Below, piece by piece: positions 34,353 through 43,542 of a DNA stretch of 64,000 nt. The notes under the pieces were generated by a model. It was not told the origin of the DNA and did no database searches. It saw nothing but the letters and a program-made list of their open reading frames with translations. Each line of letters starts with the position of its first letter. Positions within the stretch are counted from its first letter, which is position 1. The translations under genes were made by a program, and so were the position numbers. This DNA is from CBDAPE01 sp965198325 (GTDB taxonomy: Bacteria > Pseudomonadota > Alphaproteobacteria > UBA828 > JAPUJA01), in the NCBI GenBank assembly GCA_965198325.1, contig CBDAPE010000015.1:62001-126000 (forward strand), read 5' to 3'.

Positions 34353-35546
34353 ATGAGCAGACGAGACACTTTGGCCCGGGCAGATATCGCCGTGATCGGC
34401 GCGGGAATCATGGGTGCTAGCATTGCCTATCAGCTCAACCGGCAATCGGACCGCCGGATCGTCGTCATCGACGAGCGGGCGCCGGTGGGTGGAATGTCGG
34501 GGCGGACGTTCGGTCAGATTCGCCTGCACTACTCGAATACCCTGATGCTCGAACTCGCCCTGCGGGGCTACGACGTGCTCGCCAACTGGTCGCGCGAGGT
34601 CGGCTACGGCGATCCTGGCTACGTGCCCATGGGCTATCTGCTCCTGGTCGTCGAGGACCAGCTCGATGCCCTGAACCGGAACGTCGACCTCGCCCGACAA
34701 CTTGGAATCGATACCCGCTTCGTCGGGCCCGACGAAATCAAGGCTATCGAACCCGCGCTCGTGACCGATACGCTCGCGGGCGGCGCCTATGACCCAGCGG
34801 GCGGCTATATCGACGTCACCCGGATGGTCTTGAGCTGGCTTTGCGCGGGCCAGGAGAACGGACTTACCTGCATGACCGGCTTGCGCGCGGAGGCAATCCA
34901 AACCGAAAACGGCCGGGTCAATGGCGTTTCGACCGCCCAAGGCCTGATCGAAGCGCCCGTCGTGGTTAACGCGACTGGGCCGTGGGGGCGCGAGCTTCTC
35001 GCGCCCCTCGGGATCGATCTGCCGTTGGAATCCCGCCGGCTCGACATGATGTACCTGAAGCAACCACCGAACGGGGCGCAGATCGGTACCTGCATCACGG
35101 ACGGAAATTCGAATGTCGTCATCCGGCCGGACATGGGCCGCACCCTGCTCGCCGTCGCCTATCCGCCGGAAATGCCCCTCTTGGAAGACCCCAACGCGCC
35201 CGCCACGTCGAAAGACGACGAGGATCACCTCACCCGTATCGAAAAGGCCTTCGCGGAGCGCTTGCCTGATTTTCGGGATGCGGAGACGACCCGCGCGGTC
35301 AGCGGAGCCTACGACATAACGCCGGACTGGCACCCAATCATGGGCTGGGCACCCGGCGTCGAAGGGCTCTATCTGGTCGTCGGCTTTTCCGGTCACGGGC
35401 TCAAGCTCTCACCTGCGATCGGCGAAGTGACAGCAGCCATCGTGCTCGAAAACGAACCAGCCTTCGACGTTCGCCCGCTCCGCTTCGAGCGCTTCGCCGA
35501 GGGCGAACCCATGTATCTCGCCTACGGCCCCGGCGCGCGGGCGTAA
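34353..35546 (+). CDS. FAD-dependent DAO-family oxidoreductase (sarcosine oxidase beta-like)
   Basis: A 397-residue FAD oxidoreductase of the DAO/glycine-oxidase family. GAGIMGAS near residues 16-23 is the dinucleotide site; VVNATGPWG is the conserved ATGxW-type FAD loop; the C-terminal SGHGLKLSPAIGEVTA closes the FAD site. Members oxidise secondary or tertiary amines such as sarcosine, dimethylglycine or D-amino acids. GAAGGGAG precedes the ATG at 34353. An amine-oxidation role fits the neighbourhood. Confidence 0.88.
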   Translation: MSRRDTLARADIAVIGAGIMGASIAYQLNRQSDRRIVVIDERAPVGGMSGRTFGQIRLHYSNTLMLELALRGYDVLANWSREVGYGDPGYVPMGYLLLVVEDQLDALNRNVDLARQLGIDTRFVGPDEIKAIEPALVTDTLAGGAYDPAGGYIDVTRMVLSWLCAGQENGLTCMTGLRAEAIQTENGRVNGVSTAQGLIEAPVVVNATGPWGRELLAPLGIDLPLESRRLDMMYLKQPPNGAQIGTCITDGNSNVVIRPDMGRTLLAVAYPPEMPLLEDPNAPATSKDDEDHLTRIEKAFAERLPDFRDAETTRAVSGAYDITPDWHPIMGWAPGVEGLYLVVGFSGHGLKLSPAIGEVTAAIVLENEPAFDVRPLRFERFAEGEPMYLAYGPGARA

Positions 35547-35750
35547 GCTGCCTGCCCCGCCCCGCTCTCCGGCGTGACGGACCCGGCGAAGACGGCGCGG
35601 GCAACGCGCTGGATCGGCGATAATATTCGCTGTAACGACAAGCCCAGGAGACCGATCCGCCCTATCGCGGCGAGGGCCTCATCCACAGCGGCTCCATGGC
35701 GTGCGAAAACTTTCCCCGGGTACGGTGAGTACGTTGCATAGGTGGCATTT

Positions 35751-35773
35751 TTGTATACAATAACTGTATACGG
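35751..35773. promoter_or_regulatory. Twin GTATAC palindromes upstream of GntR/acyl-CoA mutase operon
   Basis: TTGTATACAA (35751-35760, perfect palindrome) and CTGTATACGG (35764-35773), centres 13 bases apart, 45 bases before the GntR start. Probable auto-operator and control site of the downstream mutase genes. Confidence 0.55.
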
Positions 35774-35817
35774 ATAATAACATTGAGCTGCCAAACCGTT
35801 ACAAGGGTTTTCGTCTA

Positions 35818-36534
35818 ATGCGCGAACCTTCGACACCGCCGGGACTCGTCGAACAGGTCTACCGGAGCCTGCTGGATACGATCTCCTCGGGCAGTCTTGC
35901 ACCAGGCACGCGGCTCACACAGGAGTGGCTAGCCGAGCGGCTCGCCGTTTCCCGCCAGCCGGTCATCCAGGCACTGGCGCTACTCAAAAGCCAGGGCTTC
36001 GTCTGCGAGGTCGGCCGACGCGGCCTGATGGTCGCACCCCTCGACGCAGACGTCGTCCGTTCGGTTTACGCGGTGCGCGGTGCGCTCGACAAGCTCGCCG
36101 CCCGGGAAGCGGCGGCGGTCGCCGGGCGGGAACCCGCGGCAAGGGGAAAAGCGATCATCGTCCGCGGCCGGGCTGCGCTCGCCGCGGGTTCGGTGGCGGA
36201 ACTCATCGCGGCAGATGTCGAATTCCACGGATTCATTTACGAGCTTTCGGGCAACCCGGTCATCGGCGATACCATGGAGCTGCTCTGGTACCGGCTGCGC
36301 TACGCCATGAGCGCCTATTTGCGCCATTCAGGCTGGGCCGACGAGACCTGGGACGAACATGCCGAAATCCTTCGAGCGATCCTCGATCACGACGCCGACC
36401 AGGCCGAGCGGCTGGCCGGCGCCCATGTCGAGACCGCGTCGAGGCTGCTTCAGGACGAACTGACCGTAGCGGAAACCACCGGTCGCACGGTGGCCGGGCT
36501 GATGCGCCCGGCGGCCGCGGCGGCCGCCGACTGA
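35818..36534 (+). CDS. GntR-family transcriptional regulator, FCD type
   Basis: FCD-type GntR regulator, 238 residues. Winged helix near residues 12-70 (VEQVYRSLLDTISSGSLAPGTRLTQ, AERLAVSRQPVIQALALLKSQGFV), then the all-helical FCD domain with its ligand histidines (FHGFIYELSGNP; EHAEILRAIL; HVETASRLL). First gene upstream of the acyl-CoA mutase operon and 36 bases from it. It likely senses a carboxylate and controls the operon through the twin palindromes just upstream. Confidence 0.92.
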   Translation: MREPSTPPGLVEQVYRSLLDTISSGSLAPGTRLTQEWLAERLAVSRQPVIQALALLKSQGFVCEVGRRGLMVAPLDADVVRSVYAVRGALDKLAAREAAAVAGREPAARGKAIIVRGRAALAAGSVAELIAADVEFHGFIYELSGNPVIGDTMELLWYRLRYAMSAYLRHSGWADETWDEHAEILRAILDHDADQAERLAGAHVETASRLLQDELTVAETTGRTVAGLMRPAAAAAAD

Positions 36535-36569
36535 CGGCACCAAGGGGGGACAAACCGAAGGACGGGATA

Positions 36570-36986
36570 ATGGCAGACCAACAACCGGTCATCCGGGTTT
36601 TGCTTTCGAAGGTCGGACTCGACGGCCACGACCGGGGCGTGAAGGTGGTTGCGCGCATGCTGCGCGATGCAGGAATGGACGTTATCTATGCGGGCCTGCA
36701 CCGCTCGCCCGAAGAAGTCGTGGAAGCCGCGATCCAGGAGGACGTGGACATTCTCGGCATCAGCCTGCTTTCGGGCGCGCATATGCCGCTGTTCGGACGG
36801 GTCATCGAACTTCTCGGAGAAAACGAGGCCGACGACATCATTCTGGTAGGCGGTGGCCTGATACCAGACGACGATGTCGTCAAGCTCAAGGAGATGGGCG
36901 TGGCCGCGATCCTGCGTCAGGATTCGACACCCGACGAGATCGTCGGCAACCTGCGCCAGCTCGTTGACGCACGCGGCCCCCGCTAG
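36570..36986 (+). CDS. B12-binding small subunit of an acyl-CoA mutase
   Basis: A 138-residue stand-alone cobalamin-binding domain. The base-off/His-on motif DGHDRG (DxHxxG) is near residues 18-23, followed by SLLSGAH and VGGGLIPDDD that line the cobalamin tail. This is the separate small subunit used by isobutyryl-CoA and 2-hydroxyisobutyryl-CoA mutases; methylmalonyl-CoA mutase usually has it fused. The large subunit at 39415 lacks this domain, so the two form one enzyme. Confidence 0.93.
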   Translation: MADQQPVIRVLLSKVGLDGHDRGVKVVARMLRDAGMDVIYAGLHRSPEEVVEAAIQEDVDILGISLLSGAHMPLFGRVIELLGENEADDIILVGGGLIPDDDVVKLKEMGVAAILRQDSTPDEIVGNLRQLVDARGPR

Positions 36987-37017
36987 GCGGCCGCGTCGTC
37001 GCTACAGGGAGCGGAGA

Positions 37018-38442
37018 ATGGAAGAGTGGAGTTTTCCCACCCGTTACGACCCGGATTACCTGCCGGACCGGGATGCGCAGCACTGGTTTCCGGTGCGTGA
37101 GACGATGCACCCCGCCGACCGGGATAAGGCCGTTCTCGAGCGGATCGTCGAGGTGATGCGCTACGCCCGCGAGCACGCGCCGTTCTATCGCCACAAGTGG
37201 GACGAAGCGGGCATCCACCCCGACCACATCAAGTCGTTCGAGGATTACGAGCGGGTTCCCGTGGTGACCAAGGCCGAGTTGCGTGACGCGCAGCTTCGCG
37301 ACGGGCCGTTCGGCGATTATCTCTGCATCCCCGACTCCGAGGTACACCACATTCACGGCACCTCCGGGACTACCGGCCGGCCAACGATCTTCGCGCTGGG
37401 GCGGGACGACTGGGACGTCATCGCGAACAACCATGCGCGGGTGATGTGGAGCTTCGGCATCCGGCCCGGCGATATGGTTTTCGTCGCTGCACTCTTCAGT
37501 CTCTACATCGGCTCCTGGGGCATCATGCTGGGTGCCGAGCGCATGCGAACCAAGTGCTTTCCGTTTGGCGCGGGCGCCGCAGGCCAGACCGCAATCGCGG
37601 CACGCTGGCTCAAGATGACCAAGCCCCGGGCGATCTACAACACGCCGTCCTACGCGTTTCACCTCGCCGAGGTCGCCGCGGACGAGAAGATCGATCCCCG
37701 AGAATTTGGCTTGGAAATCATGATGTGCTCGGGCGAACCCGGCGCGTCGGTTCCCGCCATCCGCCAGCGGCTGGAGGACATCTTCGGCGTCAAGGTCATC
37801 GACAGCGGCACCATGGCGGAGATGACGCCGTGGCTCTCGGCGGCCGGGACAACCGAATCCGACCTCGGCATGACCTTGTGGCAGGACATGGTCTATCACG
37901 AGGTCTGCGACCCGAAGAGCTTCGCGCGGGTGCCCTACGGCAGCGAAGGCACGCCCGTCTATACGCACCTTGAGCGGACATCCCAGCCGATGATCCGCCT
38001 CGCCTCGGGCGACAAGTCGATGTGGGAGGACGGACCTTCGCCTTGCGGACGCAGCTACCCCGTTCTGCCCAAAGGGCTCTATGGCCGGATCGATGACATG
38101 TTTACGATCCGCGGTGAGAATGTCTATCCCAGCGACATCGAAGCGATCCTCAACGGGCTCGACGGCTACGGCGGCGAGCACAGGGTCATCATTTCGCGCG
38201 AGGGCGCGATGGACGAACTCGCCGTTCGGGTCGAGCCCAGCCGGGAACTCAAGGCCGCCGGCCAGGCGGCGCTCGACGGCTTTCGCAAGACGGCGGCGAC
38301 AGGTCTGCGGCGCGGCATCGGCGTGCGTTCGGTGGTCGAGGTCGTCGACCCCGGCACCTTCGAACGAAGCGAACACAAGGCGCGCCGGGTGATCGACGAC
38401 CGTAACCTGTTCGATTCCCTGCACGGCCGGAACGAGGCGTAA
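37018..38442 (+). CDS. Phenylacetate-CoA ligase-family (PaaK-like) acyl-CoA ligase
   Basis: A 474-residue AMP-forming ligase of the PaaK group. GTSGTTGRPT is the phosphate loop, SGEPGASVP and DSGTMAEMTPW lie in the acid-binding half, and the C-terminal IDDMFTIRGENVYPSDIEAIL is the hinge. It is embedded between the small subunit and MeaB of the B12 mutase, so it most likely makes the CoA ester that the mutase rearranges. The 2-hydroxyisobutyrate pathway has the same arrangement of ligase, mutase and G protein. Substrate is inferred only. Confidence 0.88.
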   Translation: MEEWSFPTRYDPDYLPDRDAQHWFPVRETMHPADRDKAVLERIVEVMRYAREHAPFYRHKWDEAGIHPDHIKSFEDYERVPVVTKAELRDAQLRDGPFGDYLCIPDSEVHHIHGTSGTTGRPTIFALGRDDWDVIANNHARVMWSFGIRPGDMVFVAALFSLYIGSWGIMLGAERMRTKCFPFGAGAAGQTAIAARWLKMTKPRAIYNTPSYAFHLAEVAADEKIDPREFGLEIMMCSGEPGASVPAIRQRLEDIFGVKVIDSGTMAEMTPWLSAAGTTESDLGMTLWQDMVYHEVCDPKSFARVPYGSEGTPVYTHLERTSQPMIRLASGDKSMWEDGPSPCGRSYPVLPKGLYGRIDDMFTIRGENVYPSDIEAILNGLDGYGGEHRVIISREGAMDELAVRVEPSRELKAAGQAALDGFRKTAATGLRRGIGVRSVVEVVDPGTFERSEHKARRVIDDRNLFDSLHGRNEA

Positions 38443-38446
38443 CCAC

Positions 38447-39409
38447 ATGGCGGCGCGCCCTTCCAAGGACTACATCCCCGGCGTGCTGGAAGGCCGTGTG
38501 ACGGCCATCGCGCGCCTGATGTCGCGCGCAGAAGCCGGAAACGAGGAGTGCCGGGACGCGTTTTCGACCCTGTTCCAGAACTCCCGGGGCGCCCACGTCG
38601 TGGGCATCACAGGCGTTCCGGGCAGCGGGAAATCGACTCTCGTCGCGGCGCTGGTCAAGGCGATCTGCGATCAGGGACGCAAGGTCGGGATCATCGCGAT
38701 CGATCCAAGCAGCCCGTTTTCCGGCGGCTCGATCCTGGGCGATCGGATCCGGATGAGCGAGGTCGCAACGAATCCGAACGTGTTCATCCGCAGCATGGCA
38801 ACACGCGGCGCGCTCGGTGGCCTGTCCAAGGCGAGCTTCGATGCGGTCGACGTGCTCGACGCCGCAGGTTTCGACCTCGTTATCATCGAGACCGTTGGAG
38901 TCGGCCAGGACGAGGTCGAGATCGTCCAAGCGGCACACACCGTCGCCGTCGTTTCGGCCCCAGGCCTGGGCGACGACGTCCAGGCGATCAAGGCGGGCAT
39001 TCTCGAAATCGCCGACATGCACGTCGTGAGCAAAGCCGACAAGCCCGACGCCGACGACGCGATTCGCGCACTCAAGGCAATGCTCCGGCTCGACCCCTCG
39101 GCGCTGGAACAGAACGGCTGGACCGTGCCGGTGATCCCGACGAGCGTGCCGCGGGACGAAGGCGTGACCGAGCTGCTCGCCGCGATCAACGCCCATCGCG
39201 AATTCCTCGCACAATCGGGCGAGATCGAGCGGCGCCGGCGCATCATCGCCGAGCGGCGCATACTCAAGACTGCAGAAGAGATTATTCGGGGCCGCTTTGC
39301 CGCGCGGCGTAACGGCGTGCTGTCGGGCATGCTCGACCGGGTGGTGGCCCGCGAAATCGATCCCTATAGGGCGGCCCATGAACTGCTGATGGCCGTAAAC
39401 GAGGAGTGA
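38447..39409 (+). CDS. meaB: MeaB/ArgK-family GTPase, B12-mutase chaperone
   Basis: G3E-family GTPase, 320 residues. Walker A is GVPGSGKST near residues 56-64; AIDPSSPFSGGSILGDRIRM is the switch region typical of MeaB; ETVGVGQDE is Walker B-like; SKADKPDADD replaces NKxD. MeaB loads adenosylcobalamin into and protects acyl-CoA mutases. The gene is four bases after the ligase and five bases before the large subunit. Confidence 0.95.
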   Translation: MAARPSKDYIPGVLEGRVTAIARLMSRAEAGNEECRDAFSTLFQNSRGAHVVGITGVPGSGKSTLVAALVKAICDQGRKVGIIAIDPSSPFSGGSILGDRIRMSEVATNPNVFIRSMATRGALGGLSKASFDAVDVLDAAGFDLVIIETVGVGQDEVEIVQAAHTVAVVSAPGLGDDVQAIKAGILEIADMHVVSKADKPDADDAIRALKAMLRLDPSALEQNGWTVPVIPTSVPRDEGVTELLAAINAHREFLAQSGEIERRRRIIAERRILKTAEEIIRGRFAARRNGVLSGMLDRVVAREIDPYRAAHELLMAVNEE

Positions 39410-39414
39410 GGACC

Positions 39415-41115
39415 ATGTTAAACCGCGACGATCCCGTAACCGGGATGAAGCTGGAACAGATCGAGGGACAGTTGGCCGACTGGGAGGCCGATGAAGTCGA
39501 AGCCTTCAACAGGAAGATCCCGGAGAGCCAGGAGGAATTTCGAACCGCGTCGGGGATTCCGCTCAAGCGCGTCTATACAGCGCTCGATACCATGGACGTA
39601 CCGCTCGAGGATATCGGGCTGCCCGGCCAGTTTCCATTCACACGGGCGCCCTACCCGACCATGTATCGGGCGCGGCCCTGGACGATCCGTCAAGTCGCGG
39701 GCTTCGGCAATCCTGAAGACACCAACCGCCGCTACAAGTACCTGATCAAGGAAGGCCAGACCGGGATTTCCACCGATTTCGACATGCCGACCCTGATGGG
39801 TTACGACTCAGACCACCCGATGGCGTTCGGCGAAATCGGCCGCGAAGGCGTCGCGATCGACACGATCGACGACATGGAGGTGCTGTTCGACGGTATCGAC
39901 CTGACCGGGATTTCGACCTCGCTGACGATCAACCCGACCGCCTGGATCATCTATGCCATGTACATCTCGGTGGCCGAAAAGCGGAGCTACGACCTGACAC
40001 AGATTGCCGGGACTATCCAAGCTGACATCCTCAAGGAGTACATGGCGCAGAAAGAATGGATCTTTCCGATCCGGCCCTCGGTTCGCCTAGTGCGCGACAC
40101 GATCGTTTACAGCAGCCGGCACACACCGCGCTTCAACCCGATCAGCATCTCGGGCTATCACATTTCTGAAGCCGGCGCGAATGCGGTTCAGGAGGCCGCC
40201 TTCACCATGGCGAGCACGATCGCCTATGTGGAGGAGGTCACGAAGATGGGCGTTGAGATCGACGAATTCGCCCCTCGCCTTTCGTTCTTCTATGTCAGCC
40301 AGCAGGATTTCTTCGAGGAGGTCGCGAAGTTCCGAGCCCTTCGCCGGGTCTACGCCCGGCTCATGAAGGATCGCTTCGGCGCGAAGAAGCCGGAATCGAT
40401 GCGCCTGCGCTTCCACGCCCAGACCGCGGCCATGACGCTCACCCGGCCGCAATACAAGGTCAATCTGATGCGCACCACCCTCCAGGCGCTCTCCGCGGTG
40501 CTGGGCGGCGCCCAGAGCATGCACACCAACGGCTTCGACGAGGCCTTCACGATCCCCACCCAGGAGGCGATGAAGCTCGCAATGCGCACTCAGCAGGTGA
40601 TCGCCGACGAGACCAACGTCACTGCGGTCGTCGATCCTCTGGGCGGCTCCTATTTCGTCGAGTCGCTCACCAGTGCGATCGAGACGGAAATCTGGAAGAT
40701 CATCGAAGAGGTCGAGGAACGGGGCGGCACGATCAAGGCCTTGGAGGACGGATATTTCCAGCGGCTATGCGCCGATTCGGCCTACGACCACGAACTCCGC
40801 AAGGCCAATGGCGAGCGCGTCATGATCGGCGTGAACAAGTATCTCGAAGAGGAGGATCCCGTCGATTTCGAGGCCCACCCCTATGAAGCGGGCACCGGAA
40901 AGCGCCAACTCGAACGCCTCGAAAAGGTCAAGACCTCGCGGGATTCCGAGACCGTCACCAAACTCCTGAACGACTTGAAAACGCTTGCCCAGGACCCGGA
41001 TACAAACCTGCTGCCGGTCACCATCGAGGCGGTCAAGGCGAGGGCGACGCTGGGTGAGATCTGCGACAGCTTGCGCGATTTATGGGGCACCTACAGAGAG
41101 ACGCCGGTGATCTGA
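39415..41115 (+). CDS. Acyl-CoA mutase large subunit (2-hydroxyisobutyryl-CoA mutase-like)
   Basis: Substrate-binding TIM-barrel subunit of a coenzyme-B12 mutase, 566 residues, without B12 domain. The active-site motif is PWTIRQVAGFG: V94 occupies the place of Tyr89 in methylmalonyl-CoA mutase, Phe80 in isobutyryl-CoA mutase and Ile90 in 2-hydroxyisobutyryl-CoA mutase. The segment STDFDMPTLMGYDSDHP is very close to HcmA as I remember it, as is the WGTYRETPVI terminus. I take the ATG at 39415, after GAGGAGTGAGGACC; a GTG at 39406 is possible. A mutase for a 2-hydroxyacyl- or branched acyl-CoA is likely, not methylmalonyl-CoA. Confidence 0.9.
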   Translation: MLNRDDPVTGMKLEQIEGQLADWEADEVEAFNRKIPESQEEFRTASGIPLKRVYTALDTMDVPLEDIGLPGQFPFTRAPYPTMYRARPWTIRQVAGFGNPEDTNRRYKYLIKEGQTGISTDFDMPTLMGYDSDHPMAFGEIGREGVAIDTIDDMEVLFDGIDLTGISTSLTINPTAWIIYAMYISVAEKRSYDLTQIAGTIQADILKEYMAQKEWIFPIRPSVRLVRDTIVYSSRHTPRFNPISISGYHISEAGANAVQEAAFTMASTIAYVEEVTKMGVEIDEFAPRLSFFYVSQQDFFEEVAKFRALRRVYARLMKDRFGAKKPESMRLRFHAQTAAMTLTRPQYKVNLMRTTLQALSAVLGGAQSMHTNGFDEAFTIPTQEAMKLAMRTQQVIADETNVTAVVDPLGGSYFVESLTSAIETEIWKIIEEVEERGGTIKALEDGYFQRLCADSAYDHELRKANGERVMIGVNKYLEEEDPVDFEAHPYEAGTGKRQLERLEKVKTSRDSETVTKLLNDLKTLAQDPDTNLLPVTIEAVKARATLGEICDSLRDLWGTYRETPVI

Positions 41116-41137
41116 CCGGGGCTCCGGCGTTCGTCGT

Positions 41138-41956
41138 CTAACGGCCTTCGCCACTCGCAAGGGTACGCAAATAACCGAGGCCCGCGATCGCCCGGCTACC
41201 GTACCAGGAGACCATCTCGCCGTCGATCAGCCGGGCACGGGGCGGACGGACTAATCGGGCGACGGAAAAATCGTCGACGTCTGCCTGGGTAAAGCGGTAG
41301 GGCTCGGTCGCGAACAGGACGAGGTCGAGGGTGGCGAGCAGATCCGGGGCAAGTGAAACCTCGGGGTAGCGTACTGCCGGCTCGTGGGCCGCCGTCTCCC
41401 AGTTGGCGAGCGCCAACATCCGCGAGATGTAGGTATCGCGCGAAACGGTCATCCAGGGATCTTTCCAGATCAGGTAGAGCACCGAGCGGGAGGGCGAGCC
41501 CTCGAGCGCCACCGTGGTCTCCTCGTAGATCCGCTCGAACCGTGCGCTCAAATGCCCGGCTTCGCACTCCCTGCCGAAGATACCGCCAATCAGCGCGAAG
41601 AGTCGGAGATTGTCCCGGGGCTCGAGGGGGTGGGTGACGACGACCTCGATCCCTTCAGCGCCAATTTCGTCGGATAGCTCTTTTGGGTTTTCGTCTATAT
41701 TTACAATGATATGGCTTGGTTCGAGGGCCAGGAGCCGGTCCCTGCGAATCTTTTTGGTGCCGCCGACACTGGGGATGCCCGCCACGTGGTCGGCCGGGTG
41801 GATGCAATAGGTCGTGCGCCCGACCACTTGCGAACCCAAATCCAGATCGAACAGAAGTTCGGTAATGCTGGGCACCAGCGAAACGATGCGCGCCGACGAC
41901 GCGGCCCGGTCATGTCGAGTTCCCGCATCGTCGTTCCAGCCCCGTTGCGATGTCAC
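41138..41956 (-). CDS. BtuF-like cobalamin/metal-chelate binding protein without signal peptide
   Basis: A 272-residue protein of the periplasmic-binding-protein class with helical backbone (BtuF/FhuD type): RIVSLVPSITELLFDLDLG start, VVGRTTYCIHPAD, then GGTKKIRRDRLLALEPSHII, all typical of BtuF-like proteins. No signal peptide or lipobox precedes the fold, so it may be cytoplasmic; such soluble homologues are often found near B12 enzymes. It is convergent with the acyl-CoA mutase operon. Cobalamin as ligand is inferred from family and context. Confidence 0.8.
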   Translation of the reverse strand: MTSQRGWNDDAGTRHDRAASSARIVSLVPSITELLFDLDLGSQVVGRTTYCIHPADHVAGIPSVGGTKKIRRDRLLALEPSHIIVNIDENPKELSDEIGAEGIEVVVTHPLEPRDNLRLFALIGGIFGRECEAGHLSARFERIYEETTVALEGSPSRSVLYLIWKDPWMTVSRDTYISRMLALANWETAAHEPAVRYPEVSLAPDLLATLDLVLFATEPYRFTQADVDDFSVARLVRPPRARLIDGEMVSWYGSRAIAGLGYLRTLASGEGR

Positions 41957-42068
41957 GATCCCGTCTCCCGACCCCGGACGTCACGGGCCAACGCCTGTGG
42001 CAATGGCCGCCGGCCCACAGGCGGCACTTTGACGAGGCAGGGCAGTCCGGGATCGATCAGAATTAACG

Positions 42069-42824
42069 TCAATCGCCGAACCGACGCACCCGCTCGATCG
42101 TCGCCGGATCGAGAAAGCCCCGAATGGTCGCCTCGGTTTCGAGCTTCAGCGCGCCCTCGATGTCCAGTGAGCCCGCGCGGTTGAGCACCCGCTTGAGATC
42201 CCGCACCGCACCCCTTGGCAATGCGGCGATCCGCTCCGCCGCCTCGTACGCCGTTTCGGACACGACATCGTCGGGAACGACTTTCCAGGCCAGCCCCATC
42301 TCCAGAGCCTCCGCCGCGCCGAAGGATTCGCCGAGCAACATCAACTCGCGTGTCTTGGCGAGCCCGACGATACGGGGCAGGATCGCGGTGACACCGCCAG
42401 TGGGAAACATTCCCCACTTGATCTCCGGAAAGAAGCATTTTGCGCTCTCGGCGAAGACGGCGAGATCGCAATTGATCGTCCATTCGAGCCCGCCGCCCAC
42501 CGCCCAGCCGTGGATCGCGCCGACCACGATCTTGTCACCCAACACGATGCGGCGAGTAACCGTCTGAATGGATTCGATAAACGATCGCGTCACCGCTTCA
42601 CCGCCGGTCTGATCCTCGAAGTCCTTGAGGTCGTCGCCCGAGCAAAATGCCCGCCCCGCGCCGCACAGGACGAGCGCGCCGACCTGCTCGTCGGCGAGCG
42701 CCGCGTCGAGCGCGGCGCAGAGATCGTCGAGTAGCTCCCGGTTCAGCGCGTTGAGGCGCTCGGGCCGGTTGAGCGTCACGGTTCGAACGCCGTTCCTGTC
42801 CTCGGTCAATACGGTACCAGCCAT
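42069..42824 (-). CDS. Enoyl-CoA hydratase/isomerase family protein
   Basis: Complete crotonase-fold protein, 251 residues. Oxyanion-hole elements: GAGRAFCSGDDLKDF and HGWAVGGGLEWTINCDL; active-site stretch FFPEIKWGMFPTGGVTAILPRIVG. The Pro-Thr-Gly-Gly after the first Glu shows that the second catalytic Glu of hydratases may be absent, so isomerase or another crotonase reaction is possible. The open frame runs further upstream, but the ATG at 42824 with GGGAGGG before it gives the standard N-terminus. Confidence 0.9.
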   Translation of the reverse strand: MAGTVLTEDRNGVRTVTLNRPERLNALNRELLDDLCAALDAALADEQVGALVLCGAGRAFCSGDDLKDFEDQTGGEAVTRSFIESIQTVTRRIVLGDKIVVGAIHGWAVGGGLEWTINCDLAVFAESAKCFFPEIKWGMFPTGGVTAILPRIVGLAKTRELMLLGESFGAAEALEMGLAWKVVPDDVVSETAYEAAERIAALPRGAVRDLKRVLNRAGSLDIEGALKLETEATIRGFLDPATIERVRRFGD

Positions 42825-43542
42825 GGTCAACCCTCCCGAAAGAGCCGTTGTGCCTTGCCTTCCGAGCGGGGCAGCACGAGCAGCGGCATCGCTCAAACCG
42901 TAGCTTGGCGCATCGCATGGTGCGGGGCAACCGGCCGAGCGTCGTCGGTTCTTCGCAGGACGCGGCCGGTCGCCTTGCCCGAGAAAATTTACGGGCTTGG
43001 GACAAGCAGGCGCGGTCCTTGAATGTTGCGAGGCGCGCAACCAAAGTTACCTGTTAGTCGCCAGGCATCGCCTTGCACGCTTCTTTCGCGTTCATCGTAT
43101 GGCGGTCGGCGTACACCGCTCCGAGCCCTCGAACAATTCTCCGGGCCCCGAATAATGTTGCCCGCGTCAGTCGATTGGTTCAAAATTTCTGAACTTGATT
43201 ACGAATTAATACTAATAGATTGCATCTCGCACTCCTGCCTAAGCTGGGATGCAATATGGACGGGTCGGGATCGCTCGACCGCCAGTGCGAATAACGAACA
43301 GATGGCCGGCGGTATTCGAGAGAATCGGCCACGAGACAAGCCACAGGGAGAGTACCGTCGACTTTACGAAAGCCGAAACAGGGGCGACCCGTCCCTCGCC
43401 GGAAGTGTATTTCGCGGCACGGGACTGCCGGCGCAAAATCCCATCACAGAAATCTGTGCACGGCAGGGCTGAACTGCGACTGGCGATCGGCTCCGCGGAC
43501 CCGCTTCGAAGCGAAGTCGATCCAGGATTCGGCAGAACGGAC
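42825..43542. other. 718-bp intergenic region with AT-rich inverted repeat
   Basis: No convincing gene is seen here. A local AT-rich island (about 43180-43260) contains an 8-base inverted repeat ATTGCATC (43219-43226) / GATGCAAT (43248-43255) separated by 21 bases. It lies about 290-320 bases before potA and may hold the potABCD promoter and an operator. The remainder shows nothing recognisable. Confidence 0.5.

Noticed and set aside
39406..39414. GTG at 39406 as start of the acyl-CoA mutase large subunit
   Set aside because: It overlaps the end of meaB, whereas the ATG at 39415 has a GAGGAG-type site at a suitable distance; the GTG cannot be fully excluded.
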